Notes: generated by a model not told the origin, from the letters alone. A stretch of DNA of 64,000 nucleotides from Acidobacteriota bacterium (GCA_012103255.1 WLXD01000004.1:62001-126000), one strand, 5' to 3'. Positions 1-9,655 are shown, counted from the stretch's first letter. Numbers and translations: made by a program.

Positions 1-492
1 GTCAGTCTCGAACTCCGCGCGGCTACGATACGACTGCGCACCCCGGCAGGACGCTGGAACGTCACATCGGCGTTGAGTGACGGCGATTGGCACGACCTCG
101 AGTTGTTTGTGGATCCGCGTCGCGCAACCGTCGTGCTACGCATCGACGGCCTGTCCGTCGGCGAATTCCCCAGTGGCCGGATCGAAGCTCCTCGAACAGT
201 GATCCTGGGCAGTCACGGTACAAACGGCGCGTCGACCTTCCGGTATGACGACGTCACGCTACGACGCCTGCCGGAGATCGAACTCGGGGACTTGCAGCGC
301 CTGGCTCGTGCTTCCGGCGATACCAACCTGACGCGACGCCTTGATGCAGCACGGCTCGCGCTCGACGCGGGTGCGCCCAGGATGATGGCCGCCGAACTGC
401 GCGCAGCAGAACGCCTTGTCGGGCAGACCGATCTCCAGGAGATCGCAGTCGCTGTCGAAGACCTGCTCGCGCTTCTGGAAGCTACTCGGTAG
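1..492 (+). CDS. C-terminal part of a LamG/concanavalin-like domain protein (5' end outside window)
   Basis: The frame is open from base 1 to a TAG at 490-492, so the true start lies upstream; a TTG at 73 is only an internal candidate. The first ~85 readable residues look like the end of a beta-sandwich laminin-G/concanavalin-like fold: a W-x-D-L stretch, a short internal strand around VLRIDG, then a FRYDDVTL ending typical of such domains. The last ~55 residues are helical and rich in Ala, Leu and Arg. No catalytic residues are visible and the N-terminal domains are missing, so no function can be given. It lies 85 bases before sdhC on the same strand and is probably a separate transcript. 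Confidence 0.6.
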   Translation, partial: VSLELRAATIRLRTPAGRWNVTSALSDGDWHDLELFVDPRRATVVLRIDGLSVGEFPSGRIEAPRTVILGSHGTNGASTFRYDDVTLRRLPEIELGDLQRLARASGDTNLTRRLDAARLALDAGAPRMMAAELRAAERLVGQTDLQEIAVAVEDLLALLEATR

Positions 493-577
493 GCCATTCC
501 AGTCGACTGCGCGACGACCCGCGCCGGGCTAGACTGAGCGTGAAAGCGCTCCTCTTTTTCGCGTCACGAGGTCCATC

Positions 578-1306
578 ATGGCCGGGCTCACGGATATCAC
601 GCGATCCACCGTCGGCAAGAAACTACTCAACGGCCTCACCGGCTTGTTGCTGTGCGGTTTCATCGTCAGCCACCTCACCGGGAACCTGTTGTTGCTGGTG
701 GGTCGCGAAGCCTTCAATCAGTACGCCTACTTCCTGCACAGTCTCGGCCACGGCGCCGTGGTTCCGATCATGGAAGTCGGCCTCGTGATGCTGTTCGGCG
801 CGCATGCGATCAGCGGCATCAGCGTCGCAAGGTCGCGTCGCCGCGCGCGTCCGGACGGCTACAAGAAGTCCGCCAACGCCGGGGGCACGAGCCGTAAGTC
901 GCTTGCGTCCCGGTCGATGATCGTAACCGGCACCGTGCTCCTGATCTTCGTGATCCTGCACGTGGCGCAGTTCAAGCTCGGCTGGGGCCAGCTCCGCGAC
1001 TATCCGGACGTGATGATCGACGGACACGCCAGCGTCGACCTCTACTCTCGCGTCGTCGACTGGTTCAACTGGGCGCCGATGGTGGGGCTCTACGTGGTGG
1101 TGATGCTGATGCTCGGCAATCATCTGCGGCACGGCTTCTGGAGCGCCTTCCAGACGCTCGGCGCGAACAACCCGCGGTACGAAAACCTGATCAACACGGC
1201 AGGGATGCTCTTCGCGGCCGCAATGGCTGTCGGATTTCTGCTGATCCCGATCTACATCTTCCTGTTCGTGGAGCCCACGGCCGGCAGCAGCCTCGCCGCC
1301 GGCTAG
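578..1306 (+). CDS. sdhC: Succinate dehydrogenase cytochrome b subunit (b558 family)
   Basis: Membrane anchor of succinate dehydrogenase/fumarate reductase. It holds haem b and passes electrons between the iron-sulphur subunit and the quinone pool. The 242-residue protein has five hydrophobic segments (about 15-40, 55-80, 110-131, 165-187, 207-231), as expected for the single-subunit Bacillus/Bacteroides-type anchor rather than the SdhC+SdhD pair. Histidines suitable as haem ligands lie in or near helices (SHLTG, AHAISG, LHVAQF, NHLRHG). A GAGG sequence precedes the ATG. It is followed after 9 bases by sdhA and then sdhB, so the three form an operon. The family call is firm. The quinone type and the direction of the reaction cannot be read from sequence. 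Confidence 0.93.
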   Translation: MAGLTDITRSTVGKKLLNGLTGLLLCGFIVSHLTGNLLLLVGREAFNQYAYFLHSLGHGAVVPIMEVGLVMLFGAHAISGISVARSRRRARPDGYKKSANAGGTSRKSLASRSMIVTGTVLLIFVILHVAQFKLGWGQLRDYPDVMIDGHASVDLYSRVVDWFNWAPMVGLYVVVMLMLGNHLRHGFWSAFQTLGANNPRYENLINTAGMLFAAAMAVGFLLIPIYIFLFVEPTAGSSLAAG

Positions 1307-1315
1307 GAGACGACA

Positions 1316-3268
1316 ATGAATGACGTCACCGTGCAAAGCGCCTCCGCCGCACCGGGCCCGTTGAAGTCCGGCGCGCCGGATGGGCCCATCGAGGACCGCT
1401 GGGACAACTACAAGGCGAGCATGAAACTCGTCGCCCCGGCGAACCGGCGCAAACACAAGATCATCGTCGTGGGCACCGGACTCGCAGGCGGCTCGGCTGC
1501 GGCTACGCTCGGTGAGATGGGCTACAACGTCCAGAGCTTCTGTATCTCGGATTCGCCGCGACGCGCGCATAGCGTTGCCGCCCAGGGCGGCATCAACGCT
1601 GCCAAGAACTACCAGAACGACGGCGACTCCATCTATCGCCTGTTCTACGACACTGTCAAAGGTGGTGATTTCCGCGCCCGCGAGTCGAACGTCTATCGAC
1701 TCGCACAGTGCAGCGTGAACATCATCGATCAGTGTGTCGCCCAGGGCGTGCCCTTCGCACGCGAGTACGGCGGAACACTCGCCAACCGATCGTTCGGCGG
1801 CGTGCAGGTGCAGCGAACCTTCTACGCGCGAGGCCAGACGGGGCAGCAGCTACTCCTCGGCGCCTACAGCGCTCTCGTCCGACAGATCGATGCCGGCACG
1901 GTCACCATGCACGCACACCACGAGATGCTCGACCTCGTGATGGTCGACGGCGTGGCGCGCGGCATCGTCACGCGCAACCTCAACACGGGTGAGATTCAGA
2001 CCCACGCGGCAGACGCCGTGTTGCTCTGCACGGGTGGATACTCTCCGGTCTTCTTCCTGTCGACCAACGCAGTGAACTGCAACGCCACAGCGGGCTGGCG
2101 TTGCTACAAGCGCGGCGCCCACTTCGCGAACCCGTGCTACACGCAGATCCACCCCACCTGCATTCCACAGGGCGGCGACTACCAGTCGAAGCTGACTCTC
2201 ATGAGCGAGAGCCTACGCAACGACGGTCGGGTCTGGGTTCCCCGCAAGACCGACGAGACGCGACCACCACAGCAGATCCCCGAAGACGACCGCTGGTACT
2301 ACCTCGAAGAGATCTATCCGGCCTTCGGCAACCTGGTGCCACGCGACATCGCTTCGCGCGCCGCCAAGATGGTTTGCGACAAGGGTCACGGGGTGGGCAG
2401 CAGCGGATTCGCCGTCTACCTCGACTTCGCAGAGGCCATCGGCCGGCTCGGCAAGGATACGGTCGCCTCGCGCTACGGCAACCTCTTCGATATGTACCGC
2501 GAGATCAGCGACGAGGACCCGTACAGCACGCCGATGCGCATCTACCCGGCACCGCATTACACGATGGGTGGCGTCTGGGTGGACTACGACCTGATGAGTA
2601 CGATCCCCGGGTTATTCGTGGCAGGCGAGGCAAACTTCTCGGACCATGGCGCCAACCGGCTCGGCGCCAGCGCTTTGATGCAGGGGCTCGCTGACGGCTA
2701 TTTCGTCGCGCCGGCGACGGCGTCGAACTACCTGGCAAGCAACAAGATGGACGACGTCACCACCGACGCTCCGGAATTCGCCGCGGCCGAAGCCGGCGTC
2801 AGGGATGACGTGAACCGGCTCCTCAACATCAACGGCAAGCGTACGGTGCGCGAATTCTGGTGGGAACTCGGTCGTGTGATGTGGGACAAGGTCGGCATGG
2901 CACGGAACGCCGCCGGCCTCGAGTCGGCCATCAGCGAGATTCAGGGACTCAAGGAAGAGTTCTGGACCGACGTCAATGTTCCAGGGTCACAGGACGAGTG
3001 GAACAAAACGCTCGAGACCGCTGGGCGTGTGGCCGATTTCCTCGAACTCGGCGAATTGATGGCCCGCGACGCGCTGGAGCGCAACGAATCGTGTGGCGGC
3101 CACTTCCGTGAGGAGTCTCAGTCCCAGGAAGGTGAGGCCATGCGCGATGACGACAACTACTCGCACGTGTCCGCGTGGGAATATCGCGGCCCGGACCAGC
3201 CCCCCACAATGCACAAGGAAGCGCTCGACTTCGATTACGTGAAGCCCGGCACCAGGAGCTACAAGTAA
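1316..3268 (+). CDS. sdhA: Succinate dehydrogenase flavoprotein subunit
   Basis: Catalytic subunit oxidising succinate to fumarate with covalently bound FAD, at the cytoplasmic face of the inner membrane. The 650 residues begin with a ~45-residue extension, then the dinucleotide-binding motif [11 protein letters not shown] (about 52-62). The [10 protein letters not shown] block follows, whose His (about 85) is the usual site of covalent FAD attachment. The long [14 protein letters not shown] region and a [15 protein letters not shown] segment belong to the substrate and FAD domains of the Bacillus-type SdhA family. The C-terminal helical domain is complete. The stop codon shares one base with the ATG of sdhB (TAATG), so translation is probably coupled. 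Confidence 0.96.
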   Translation: MNDVTVQSASAAPGPLKSGAPDGPIEDRWDNYKASMKLVAPANRRKHKIIVVGTGLAGGSAAATLGEMGYNVQSFCISDSPRRAHSVAAQGGINAAKNYQNDGDSIYRLFYDTVKGGDFRARESNVYRLAQCSVNIIDQCVAQGVPFAREYGGTLANRSFGGVQVQRTFYARGQTGQQLLLGAYSALVRQIDAGTVTMHAHHEMLDLVMVDGVARGIVTRNLNTGEIQTHAADAVLLCTGGYSPVFFLSTNAVNCNATAGWRCYKRGAHFANPCYTQIHPTCIPQGGDYQSKLTLMSESLRNDGRVWVPRKTDETRPPQQIPEDDRWYYLEEIYPAFGNLVPRDIASRAAKMVCDKGHGVGSSGFAVYLDFAEAIGRLGKDTVASRYGNLFDMYREISDEDPYSTPMRIYPAPHYTMGGVWVDYDLMSTIPGLFVAGEANFSDHGANRLGASALMQGLADGYFVAPATASNYLASNKMDDVTTDAPEFAAAEAGVRDDVNRLLNINGKRTVREFWWELGRVMWDKVGMARNAAGLESAISEIQGLKEEFWTDVNVPGSQDEWNKTLETAGRVADFLELGELMARDALERNESCGGHFREESQSQEGEAMRDDDNYSHVSAWEYRGPDQPPTMHKEALDFDYVKPGTRSYK

Positions 3269-4020
3269 TGGCTGGCAACGAGTTTTCCGTGAAGCTCCTG
3301 ATCTGGCGGCAGTCTGGTCCGGCCCAGCCCGGCGAGCTGGCCTCTTACACGATGGACAACGTGCTTCCGGAAATGTCTCTTCTGGAAATGCTCGACCTGC
3401 TCAACGAGAAGCTGACTGCGGAGGGCATCGACCCCGTTGCCTTCGACTCGGATTGCCGCGAGGGTATCTGCGGCACTTGCGGCCTGGTGATCAACGGAAT
3501 CGCGCACGGCCCGCACTCGGGCGCAGCCACCTGCGAAGTCCGCATGCGCAGTTTCTCCGACGGCGAGACGATCGTTATCGAGCCGTTCCGCGCAGCGTCA
3601 TTCCCGGTGATCAAGGACCTCGTCGTGGACCGCGCCGCCTTCGACCGCATCATGCAGGCCGGCGGCTACGTGTCGATCAACACTGGTTCAGCGCCAGAGG
3701 CGAACTCGATCCCCGTACCGCGTCCTCATGCCGAGTCGGCAATGGACGCGGCCGCATGCATCGGCTGCGCCGCGTGCGTGGCGGCTTGCCCCAACGCCTC
3801 CGCGTCGCTGTTCACCTCCGCCAAGATCTCGCAGTACGCGCAACTCCCTCAGGGACGCGCTGAAGCCAAACGCCGGGTCGTGCGCATGGTCGACGCCATG
3901 GACGAAGAGGGCTTCGGCAACTGCTCCAACCACGGCGAGTGTGAGGCCGTCTGCCCGAAGGAGATCTCGATCTTCAATATCGGTCGGATGCGACGCGAGT
4001 ACCTGAAGGCTGTTCTCTAG
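3268..4020 (+). CDS. sdhB: Succinate dehydrogenase iron-sulphur subunit
   Basis: Electron-transfer subunit carrying [2Fe-2S], [4Fe-4S] and [3Fe-4S] clusters between flavin and haem/quinone. I start it at the ATG overlapping the sdhA stop. That gives 250 residues; a longer in-frame reading from 3175 would run through the end of sdhA. The plant-type ferredoxin motif CREGICGTCG lies near residue 63, with a further Cys in ATCEVRM. The second domain has CIGCAACVAACP near 164 and CSNHGECEAVCP near 219. Both patterns are complete. As the last gene of sdhCAB it is followed by about 60 bases without a clear terminator before the PadR operator. Confidence 0.95.
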   Translation: MAGNEFSVKLLIWRQSGPAQPGELASYTMDNVLPEMSLLEMLDLLNEKLTAEGIDPVAFDSDCREGICGTCGLVINGIAHGPHSGAATCEVRMRSFSDGETIVIEPFRAASFPVIKDLVVDRAAFDRIMQAGGYVSINTGSAPEANSIPVPRPHAESAMDAAACIGCAACVAACPNASASLFTSAKISQYAQLPQGRAEAKRRVVRMVDAMDEEGFGNCSNHGECEAVCPKEISIFNIGRMRREYLKAVL

Positions 4021-4080
4021 AACCTCGCCGCGAGAGCTGGCGCCCGAGCGTTCGCCAACCTCATCTTGAGGTTTGTTGCT

Positions 4081-4124
4081 GATTCATATAAATAACGTTG
4101 TTATGAATTACAACGTTATGAATC
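4081..4124. promoter_or_regulatory. Candidate PadR operator, module A
   Basis: An AT-rich island in GC-rich DNA directly before the PadR gene. ATAACGTTG (4092-4100) and CAACGTTAT (4111-4119) are a perfect 9-bp inverted repeat with a 10-base spacer. TTATGAAT occurs twice as a direct repeat (4101-4108 and 4116-4123), and GATTCATA/TATGAATC flank the site. A TATAAAT stretch (4087-4093) could be a -10 element. Such dyads are typical of autoregulated PadR operons; binding is inferred. Confidence 0.65.
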
Positions 4125-4134
4125 CAATGCGGCG

Positions 4135-4464
4135 ATGAGCAAACCCAAGACACTGGGCCGCCTCGAGGAAAAGCTTCTTCTGGCGCTGCTCCACGTTGGC
4201 GGCGAGAGCTACGCCGTTCCGCTGGCCGAACTCGTTGAACACCGCACCGGCCGCGAGGTCTCACCTGCGTCGAGCTACATTGTCCTGCGCCGACTGGAAC
4301 GCGCCGGACTCCTCGAGTCACGGGTCGGGGACCCCAGACCAGAACCGGGCGGACGGGCGCGGCGATACTTTGCAATCACGCCACGCGCCGAGGCCATGCT
4401 CCGCACGGTACGGCAAGAGTCGCTGAGCATGTGGCGCGGTCTCGAATCGCGCCTGGAGAAATGA
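4135..4464 (+). CDS. PadR family transcriptional regulator (module A)
   Basis: DNA-binding winged-helix protein, 109 residues, the usual size of a short PadR. The core reads LEEKLLLALLHVGG..SYAVPLAELVEHRTGREVS..SSYIVLRRLERAGLLES, the PadR recognition-helix and wing pattern, followed by RRYFAITPRAEAML. It has only a short C-terminal helix for dimerisation. The TGA stop overlaps the ATG of the downstream permease (ATGA), so the two are almost certainly one translationally coupled operon. The dyad at 4081-4124 is the likely autoregulatory site. The ligand or signal is unknown. Confidence 0.9.
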   Translation: MSKPKTLGRLEEKLLLALLHVGGESYAVPLAELVEHRTGREVSPASSYIVLRRLERAGLLESRVGDPRPEPGGRARRYFAITPRAEAMLRTVRQESLSMWRGLESRLEK

Positions 4465-6974
4465 TGCTCGCCCGTCTGGTCGACACGATGTCACGTGCGC
4501 TCCTTCGCCTCGTACTGGCCCCACGCGATAGGGGGCCGACACTGGACGCGCTCGATGATGCCGCTCGACGCCGGGCATCGCACGGTGAGGAGAACTCGTG
4601 GCGAGGCGCGCGCGATGCGCTTCGCGCCGTTCCGATCGCCATCGAGGTCCGACTGGCCGGGCGCCGTCCGCGCGTAGACAACGCGAGCGAAATCGTGCAG
4701 GCCGCCAGACGCATTCGTCGGCGTCCGGCTACCACCCTGATCGCTTCGTTGATTCTTGCGGTGGGCACCGTAACCGGCACCGCTGCGTTCGGGCTCTTCG
4801 ATGTGCTGGAGCGCATGCATAGTGGGCTCGATGCAACGGGACTCCATGTGGTTCGCATCACCAGTCCGAGATCGCCCTTCCCCGCGAGATTCCACGATCC
4901 GGCGTTGTATCGTTCGGCTCGCGATGCCGGGCTCCTTGTTGCGGCTAGCGCGCACTCCGAGGCCATCGTTCGGGTGGATGGCGCGACCACAACCGAGTGG
5001 GGCGTCCAGGTCTCCCCGGAATACTTCGAACTCGTCGGCGTCCCGCTGCAGGTCGGTCGGCCGCCGGATCCGGCGGCCGCGCAGCCAGAGGCCGCGATCG
5101 CCCATTCGTTCTGGCGGAGCCACTTCGGTGGCGACCCGGCCGTCGTTGGCAGAGTGGTCGCGATCGGCGGCGAGGACCACCGGATCGTTGGCATCCTCTC
5201 TGCCGGAGTGCGCGGCTTTCGTGGCAGTGCGGCGGTATGGCGGGTCTTCGATCGCCAGGGCGCGCCCCGCCGCGTCCGGCTTCTGGCGCGCATCCCGGCG
5301 AACACCGGCGCCGAGACGGAACGCGTCCGCGCGCAGATCGCGGCCGCGGTCAGCGAGCGCGATCGCGGCACCGAACTCGCAGTCGAGCTCCTGCCGGTGG
5401 ACGACCTGTCGCTGACGACGCTCGATCGGCTCGCAGCGGGCGATCGAACGGCTGGACTCGTGATCCTAATGGCGCTGCTCCTCGCCCTCGCCACGACGGC
5501 TAATGCCGCCAACGTCATCCTCGCCGACCACCTGGCGCGCAGCCGCGAATTTGCTGTGCGCCGAGCTCTCGGCGCGGGGCGCGGTCGCATGCTCGCGCTC
5601 GTTGCCTCCGAGGCTACGATCCGTGCGGCCCTGGTGATGGTGATCACGCTTGTCGGATCACAGGCCGCTCTCCTGGCATCGCAGGCGTGGAACCCAACGC
5701 CGGTCGTACCGGGATTCGATCGGCCGCCCGCACTACCGGGTGAGACCGTGATGTTCGCTGTTCTGCTTGCCGGCGGGACATGCTTCCTCGCAAGCTTGGT
5801 ACCAGCCACCACCCTGTTACGTCGTCTTCGTCATCGTTCCGACGCTGGCCGGACGGGCAATGGGCTTGTGGTCGTCCAGGTCGGTATCGCTACGGCACTC
5901 GTCATCGCAGCCGCGGCAGTGAGCTTGGCGGTGATGCGGATTCACGGGCAGCCCCTCGGCTACGAGGAGTCGGGAAGATACGCTTTCCGGGTGAACTTGA
6001 GCGCGGTTCCCGAGCACGAAGGTGCGCGCGGCGCGGCCACCGAAAGACTGACCAGAGCGCTGCAGGATCATCCGCAGATACGGCACGTGGGTATTGCTGA
6101 CTCCATCCCGGCGTTCCTGCGCGACAACTTCCTACTCAGCGAGGGCGACGACACTCTACGGGTGGCCTGGATGGGCGTAGGTGCCGACTATCTCGACGCA
6201 GTCGGACTCGAGCTGGTGCACGGGCGTCGGCCGCACCCAGCGGCGGCCGACGAAGTCATGCTGAGCCGTGCCGCCGCTGAAGGACTCGGTATCCCGGCCG
6301 GCACCACCGGCGCTGTGGTGCGCCTGGAGCGCGATGAAGCCGACCGCGTGGTCGTCGGAATCGTCGAGGACGGCACCTACACGGCCCCCGATATCGTGCC
6401 GATGATGATCTCTCCGACATCGGCCCGGAACGCGTCTATCCTTCTGTTCATCGTCGACACGAGTGCCTCGCTCCCCGAACTGCGTGACACATTCCGGGAG
6501 CTGTCGGCGGAAATCCACCCGCAACTGCCAGCCGCTGAGCCGATCGCCCTCGCGGAATGGTTCCAGCGCGCCTGGTACCTGTCGTATACCGGCGCCGCCT
6601 TAGCCCGCGTGCTGGCGGTGGTGAGCCTCGTGATTTCCGCCCTTGGGCTCTACGCGACGTTCGCCCGGCTCGTGCGAGCCAGAACACCGGAACTGGGCAT
6701 CCGTCTCGCCCTCGGCGCGACTCCGGCCACCGTCTTCACCCGCGTTATGCGCACAGGACTGGCGGTGTGCGGCGTCGGTATCGTCTGCGGGGCCGGCATC
6801 GCCTACTACTCCGCAAGCGCCCTCCAGAGCCTGGTGAACATGTCGAGCCGACCCGAACCACTCATCTACTTTGCCGGCGGCGCACTCGTAGCGGCTATCG
6901 CCTCCGCGGCGATGCTGCTCCCAGCCTTGCGCGCGGCGACCGTCGATCCGGCGATCTCACTGCGCGAGGACTAG
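4461..6974 (+). CDS. MacB/FtsX-like ABC transporter permease (orphan, module A)
   Basis: Inner-membrane permease of the duplicated MacB-FtsX type, 837 residues from the ATG that overlaps the PadR stop. A ~75-residue soluble prefix precedes the first membrane helix (TTLIASLILAVGTVTGTAAFG). A periplasmic MacB-like domain follows, then a three-helix FtsX block (from about 335), a second periplasmic domain and a second FtsX block (about 715-837). It ends in LRAATVDPAISLRED, the usual terminal consensus of this family. No ATPase gene lies nearby, which is typical of these orphan permeases. The substrate cannot be inferred. The first FtsX block has the REFAVRRALGAGRGRML signature. Confidence 0.88.
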   Translation: MMLARLVDTMSRALLRLVLAPRDRGPTLDALDDAARRRASHGEENSWRGARDALRAVPIAIEVRLAGRRPRVDNASEIVQAARRIRRRPATTLIASLILAVGTVTGTAAFGLFDVLERMHSGLDATGLHVVRITSPRSPFPARFHDPALYRSARDAGLLVAASAHSEAIVRVDGATTTEWGVQVSPEYFELVGVPLQVGRPPDPAAAQPEAAIAHSFWRSHFGGDPAVVGRVVAIGGEDHRIVGILSAGVRGFRGSAAVWRVFDRQGAPRRVRLLARIPANTGAETERVRAQIAAAVSERDRGTELAVELLPVDDLSLTTLDRLAAGDRTAGLVILMALLLALATTANAANVILADHLARSREFAVRRALGAGRGRMLALVASEATIRAALVMVITLVGSQAALLASQAWNPTPVVPGFDRPPALPGETVMFAVLLAGGTCFLASLVPATTLLRRLRHRSDAGRTGNGLVVVQVGIATALVIAAAAVSLAVMRIHGQPLGYEESGRYAFRVNLSAVPEHEGARGAATERLTRALQDHPQIRHVGIADSIPAFLRDNFLLSEGDDTLRVAWMGVGADYLDAVGLELVHGRRPHPAAADEVMLSRAAAEGLGIPAGTTGAVVRLERDEADRVVVGIVEDGTYTAPDIVPMMISPTSARNASILLFIVDTSASLPELRDTFRELSAEIHPQLPAAEPIALAEWFQRAWYLSYTGAALARVLAVVSLVISALGLYATFARLVRARTPELGIRLALGATPATVFTRVMRTGLAVCGVGIVCGAGIAYYSASALQSLVNMSSRPEPLIYFAGGALVAAIASAAMLLPALRAATVDPAISLRED

Positions 6975-6984
6975 CCCCGGCCAG

Positions 6985-8217
6985 TTACGACGTCGCCGAC
7001 GCATCGCGAGCGCCCACGGCATCTAGCACGTTCTGGGCTATCTCCCGAAAGATTGCTGCCGCATCGCTCTCCGGATTCGCAACGACGTATGGCGTCCCGG
7101 CATCGCCGGCCTGGGCGATCTGCGGATCGAGCGGAAGCGCGCCCAGGAACGGCACGTTGAGTTCCTCGGCGGTGCGTTTGCCACCGTCGGTACTGAACAC
7201 ATGCGACCGGTGACCGCACTCCGGGCAACAGAATACCGACATGTTCTCGACGAGCCCGAACACCGGCACGTCGACTTCCTGGAACATGCGGAGTCCCTTG
7301 CGAGCATCGATCAGCGCCACGTCCTGCGGTGTGGTGACGATCACGGCGCCGTCGAGTGGTGACGACTGCGTGAGGGTGAGCTGTGCATCGCCCGTGCCTG
7401 GCGGCAGGTCGATCACAAGCACCTCGGAGCCCTTCCAATCGACATCGCGAAGGAACTGGCGAATCGCCTTCATCACGATGGGACCACGCCAGATCACCGG
7501 ATCATCTTCCGGCTGGATGAAGCCCAGCGACATCAGGTTCATTCCGAACTTGTTCACCGGAACAAGCATCCGCTTCCCGTTGTGGTCCTCGACCTTCGGC
7601 TGCTCATGCGTGCCGAGCATCGTCGGCACGGAGGGTCCGTAGATATCTGCGTCCATCAACCCGACTTTCTCGCCGAGCTGTGCCAGCGCGGCTGCCAAGT
7701 TGACCGCAACGGTCGACTTGCCAACGCCACCCTTGCCGGAAGCCACGGCGATCACGTGCTTCACACCCGGAATGGGCGTGCGGTCATAGAGCGGCTCGGT
7801 GCGCGGGGCACCAGGAGGGCCTCCAGGTGCGCCACCTGGGCCGGCAGGCCCTGGACCGCCCGGTCCTCCCGGCGCAGGTCCACCTGGTGCGGGACCAATG
7901 CCCGGGGTCGGCGGCACACCGGGTGCCGGACCGGGGCCAGGCGCGGGGTTGCGCTGCGGCACGCCCTTCGATTGTGGTGCTGCAATCTCGATGCTCACAC
8001 CGCTGACACCGTCAATCTTCGACACTGCGGCGTGGGCATCGTCCGCGATGCGTTCCTGGTGCGCGGGAGACCCCATCGGGATGCTGAGACGGAGCGTCAC
8101 ATGGCCGCCGTCGAGGCCCACCGATTCGAGGAAGCCAAACGACACGATGTCGCGCGACAGTCCGGGGAAGTTGACGGTGCTCAGAGCCTGGCGAACAGAT
8201 TCTTCGGACAGCGACAC
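6985..8217 (-). CDS. Mrp/NBP35-type iron-sulphur cluster carrier ATPase
   Basis: Cytoplasmic P-loop ATPase of the Mrp/ApbC group, which binds and delivers Fe-S clusters. I choose the GTG at 8215-8217 (MSLSEESVRQAL), preceded by GAGGA; a TTG at 8256 would add 13 unlikely residues. Residues 1-75 are a DUF59 domain. A ~65-residue linker made almost only of Pro, Gly and Ala follows. The ATPase domain has the deviant Walker A GKGGVGKST, and a CPEC motif near the C-terminus is the cluster-binding pair. The linker is unusually long for the family. Convergent with permease A. Confidence 0.92.
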   Translation of the reverse strand: MSLSEESVRQALSTVNFPGLSRDIVSFGFLESVGLDGGHVTLRLSIPMGSPAHQERIADDAHAAVSKIDGVSGVSIEIAAPQSKGVPQRNPAPGPGPAPGVPPTPGIGPAPGGPAPGGPGGPGPAGPGGAPGGPPGAPRTEPLYDRTPIPGVKHVIAVASGKGGVGKSTVAVNLAAALAQLGEKVGLMDADIYGPSVPTMLGTHEQPKVEDHNGKRMLVPVNKFGMNLMSLGFIQPEDDPVIWRGPIVMKAIRQFLRDVDWKGSEVLVIDLPPGTGDAQLTLTQSSPLDGAVIVTTPQDVALIDARKGLRMFQEVDVPVFGLVENMSVFCCPECGHRSHVFSTDGGKRTAEELNVPFLGALPLDPQIAQAGDAGTPYVVANPESDAAAIFREIAQNVLDAVGARDASATS

Positions 8218-8306
8218 GGTTCCTCGCTCGATTCTCGGCTGCCGACGACGCGGCAAATATTGGGATCGAAATCACGATACCGCGGAGAACCGCGGCGCAT
8301 CTGCAC

Positions 8307-9461
8307 CTAGAACGACTCGCCGACTCGCAAGTAGAACAGCCCCTTGTTGTCGGGCGACCAGGCCATGTCGATCCCGATGCGCAAGCCATCGCCGGGTCGG
8401 AGCGCATAGCGAAGTCCGAATCCGCCGGCCACCCGAGCCTTATCGTCGAGAAGCTCAGAGAACGTTTCGCCCGCCCAGCCGAGGCCTCCGAACGCGGCGA
8501 CGCCGATCCGCCAGAACAGGTCGTAGCGCGCCTCGGTCTCCGCCCAGAGCGTAACGTCATCGCGAATCTCGCCGCGCGCGTAGCCGCGGAGTTCCAGATA
8601 GGGCTGTTCGAAAAAAGGCGCATCGTCGCCATCTACGAACTCGGAGCGCCCGCGCCCCCCGATTACGAGGCGATCGGTCAGCGCGGCGAACTGCCTGTAT
8701 TCGAGCTTGCCCTTGTTGAAGGCATCGGTACTTCCCAACCACGGCTGGAACGTCCCGATATAGACCTCAAAGAGTCGTCCGTCCTTCGCCTGATAGAGGT
8801 TCGTGCGGCTATCAAACGCGACCACCCCGGTGAGCCCGGCGACCCTGCGGGTGCCGTCGGTAGGAGCGCCATCGTCGCGTTCCGCCGCCGGAACCGCGTC
8901 GATCAAGGTGGTCTGGGTGCTATCGAACCGATACTCAACACCCGCAAACCAGTTGCTGCTCTTGATACGGAACCGGGGTTCGACCTCAAATACGAACTTC
9001 TTCTGGTTGTAGTCGATTCCGGGATTGAGGTCACCGCCTACTCCGAAGTACTTCTCGTTGAAGCTGCCGTACCCGATCAAGGTTTCGATCCGGAGCGTGT
9101 CGTTCTTGAGCTTCATGGAATTGAGCCCACCGACGGTCCACGAACCGTTCGACGTGGCGCCACCGAGAAGCGCCGCGTGCGAACCATGGGGACCCGCTCC
9201 ACGCGGCTGATAGAACATCATCCCGGCAAGAGCCAGGCCGGTGCCTAGCACCGGCTCGCTCACTGGAATCGGCGCCACGAGGAAACCGGGCTTGCTGCGA
9301 GTCTTGGCGCCAGCGATCTCTTTCGCGTCGTCAGCCTGCTCCTCGGCCCGATCGCGTTCCTGAGCGTCGACGAACGGCGAAAAAGAAGCGGCCAGTAGTA
9401 GTCCAGAGGTGGCCAGCGCGAGAATCCGAGCCTGAGGGCTGTTTTTCCGGCGACGACCCAT
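8307..9461 (-). CDS. Outer-membrane beta-barrel protein, surface antigen (D15/BamA-like)
   Basis: Predicted outer-membrane protein, 384 residues from the ATG at 9459-9461. That start gives a clear signal peptide (ARILALATSGLLLAASF, cleavage near VDA-QE); the longer frame from 9635 adds 58 residues that look non-coding. The mature protein begins with a charged Glu/Asp/Lys segment, then a run of alternating strands with many aromatic and Gly residues, as in the C-terminal barrel of the bacterial surface antigen family. It ends in Phe, the usual barrel signature. No POTRA domains are present, so it is a barrel-only member rather than BamA. Role unknown. Confidence 0.75.
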   Translation of the reverse strand: MGRRRKNSPQARILALATSGLLLAASFSPFVDAQERDRAEEQADDAKEIAGAKTRSKPGFLVAPIPVSEPVLGTGLALAGMMFYQPRGAGPHGSHAALLGGATSNGSWTVGGLNSMKLKNDTLRIETLIGYGSFNEKYFGVGGDLNPGIDYNQKKFVFEVEPRFRIKSSNWFAGVEYRFDSTQTTLIDAVPAAERDDGAPTDGTRRVAGLTGVVAFDSRTNLYQAKDGRLFEVYIGTFQPWLGSTDAFNKGKLEYRQFAALTDRLVIGGRGRSEFVDGDDAPFFEQPYLELRGYARGEIRDDVTLWAETEARYDLFWRIGVAAFGGLGWAGETFSELLDDKARVAGGFGLRYALRPGDGLRIGIDMAWSPDNKGLFYLRVGESF

Positions 9462-9563
9462 TGCGGCTTCGACAACCGACCCGCTATTCTCCCCCGACTC
9501 TGTTTCTTGACGAGCGCTTAAGAAGCTAGGCAAGGGCTTAACAGAGCGCTGCAGGCTAGTTCG

Positions 9564-9586
9564 TGAGAGGAAGGGGCGTCCTCTCA
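9564..9586. repeat. Inverted repeat in the divergent promoter region
   Basis: TGAGAGGA (9564-9571) and TCCTCTCA (9579-9586) form a perfect 8-bp inverted repeat with a 7-base loop. It sits in the ~194-base region between the divergent outer-membrane barrel gene and the small acidic protein gene. It has no T-run, so it is more likely an operator or a 5'-leader hairpin than a terminator. No regulator can be assigned. Confidence 0.35.
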
Positions 9587-9655
9587 ACACAAAGTTGATC
9601 CGGGTCGAATTTTGGCTTGGATTACGAAACATCAAGTATCCGGGAGGCGCGCTTC

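Noticed and set aside
536-559. Weak hairpin GAGCG/CGCTC followed by a T-run before sdhC
   Set aside because: The stem is only five base pairs and the site ends about 20 bases before the sdhC start; it could be a terminator for the upstream gene but cannot be supported.
623-1570. Open frame of 315 codons on the minus strand, antisense to sdhC/sdhA
   Set aside because: It overlaps two certain genes, its protein is a His/Asp/Arg-rich mirror of the sense codons, and it shows no family features. High GC content makes such antisense frames common here.
4376-5812. 478-codon antisense frame over permease A
   Set aside because: Ser/Arg/Ala-rich mirror of a gene with clear membrane helices on the plus strand.
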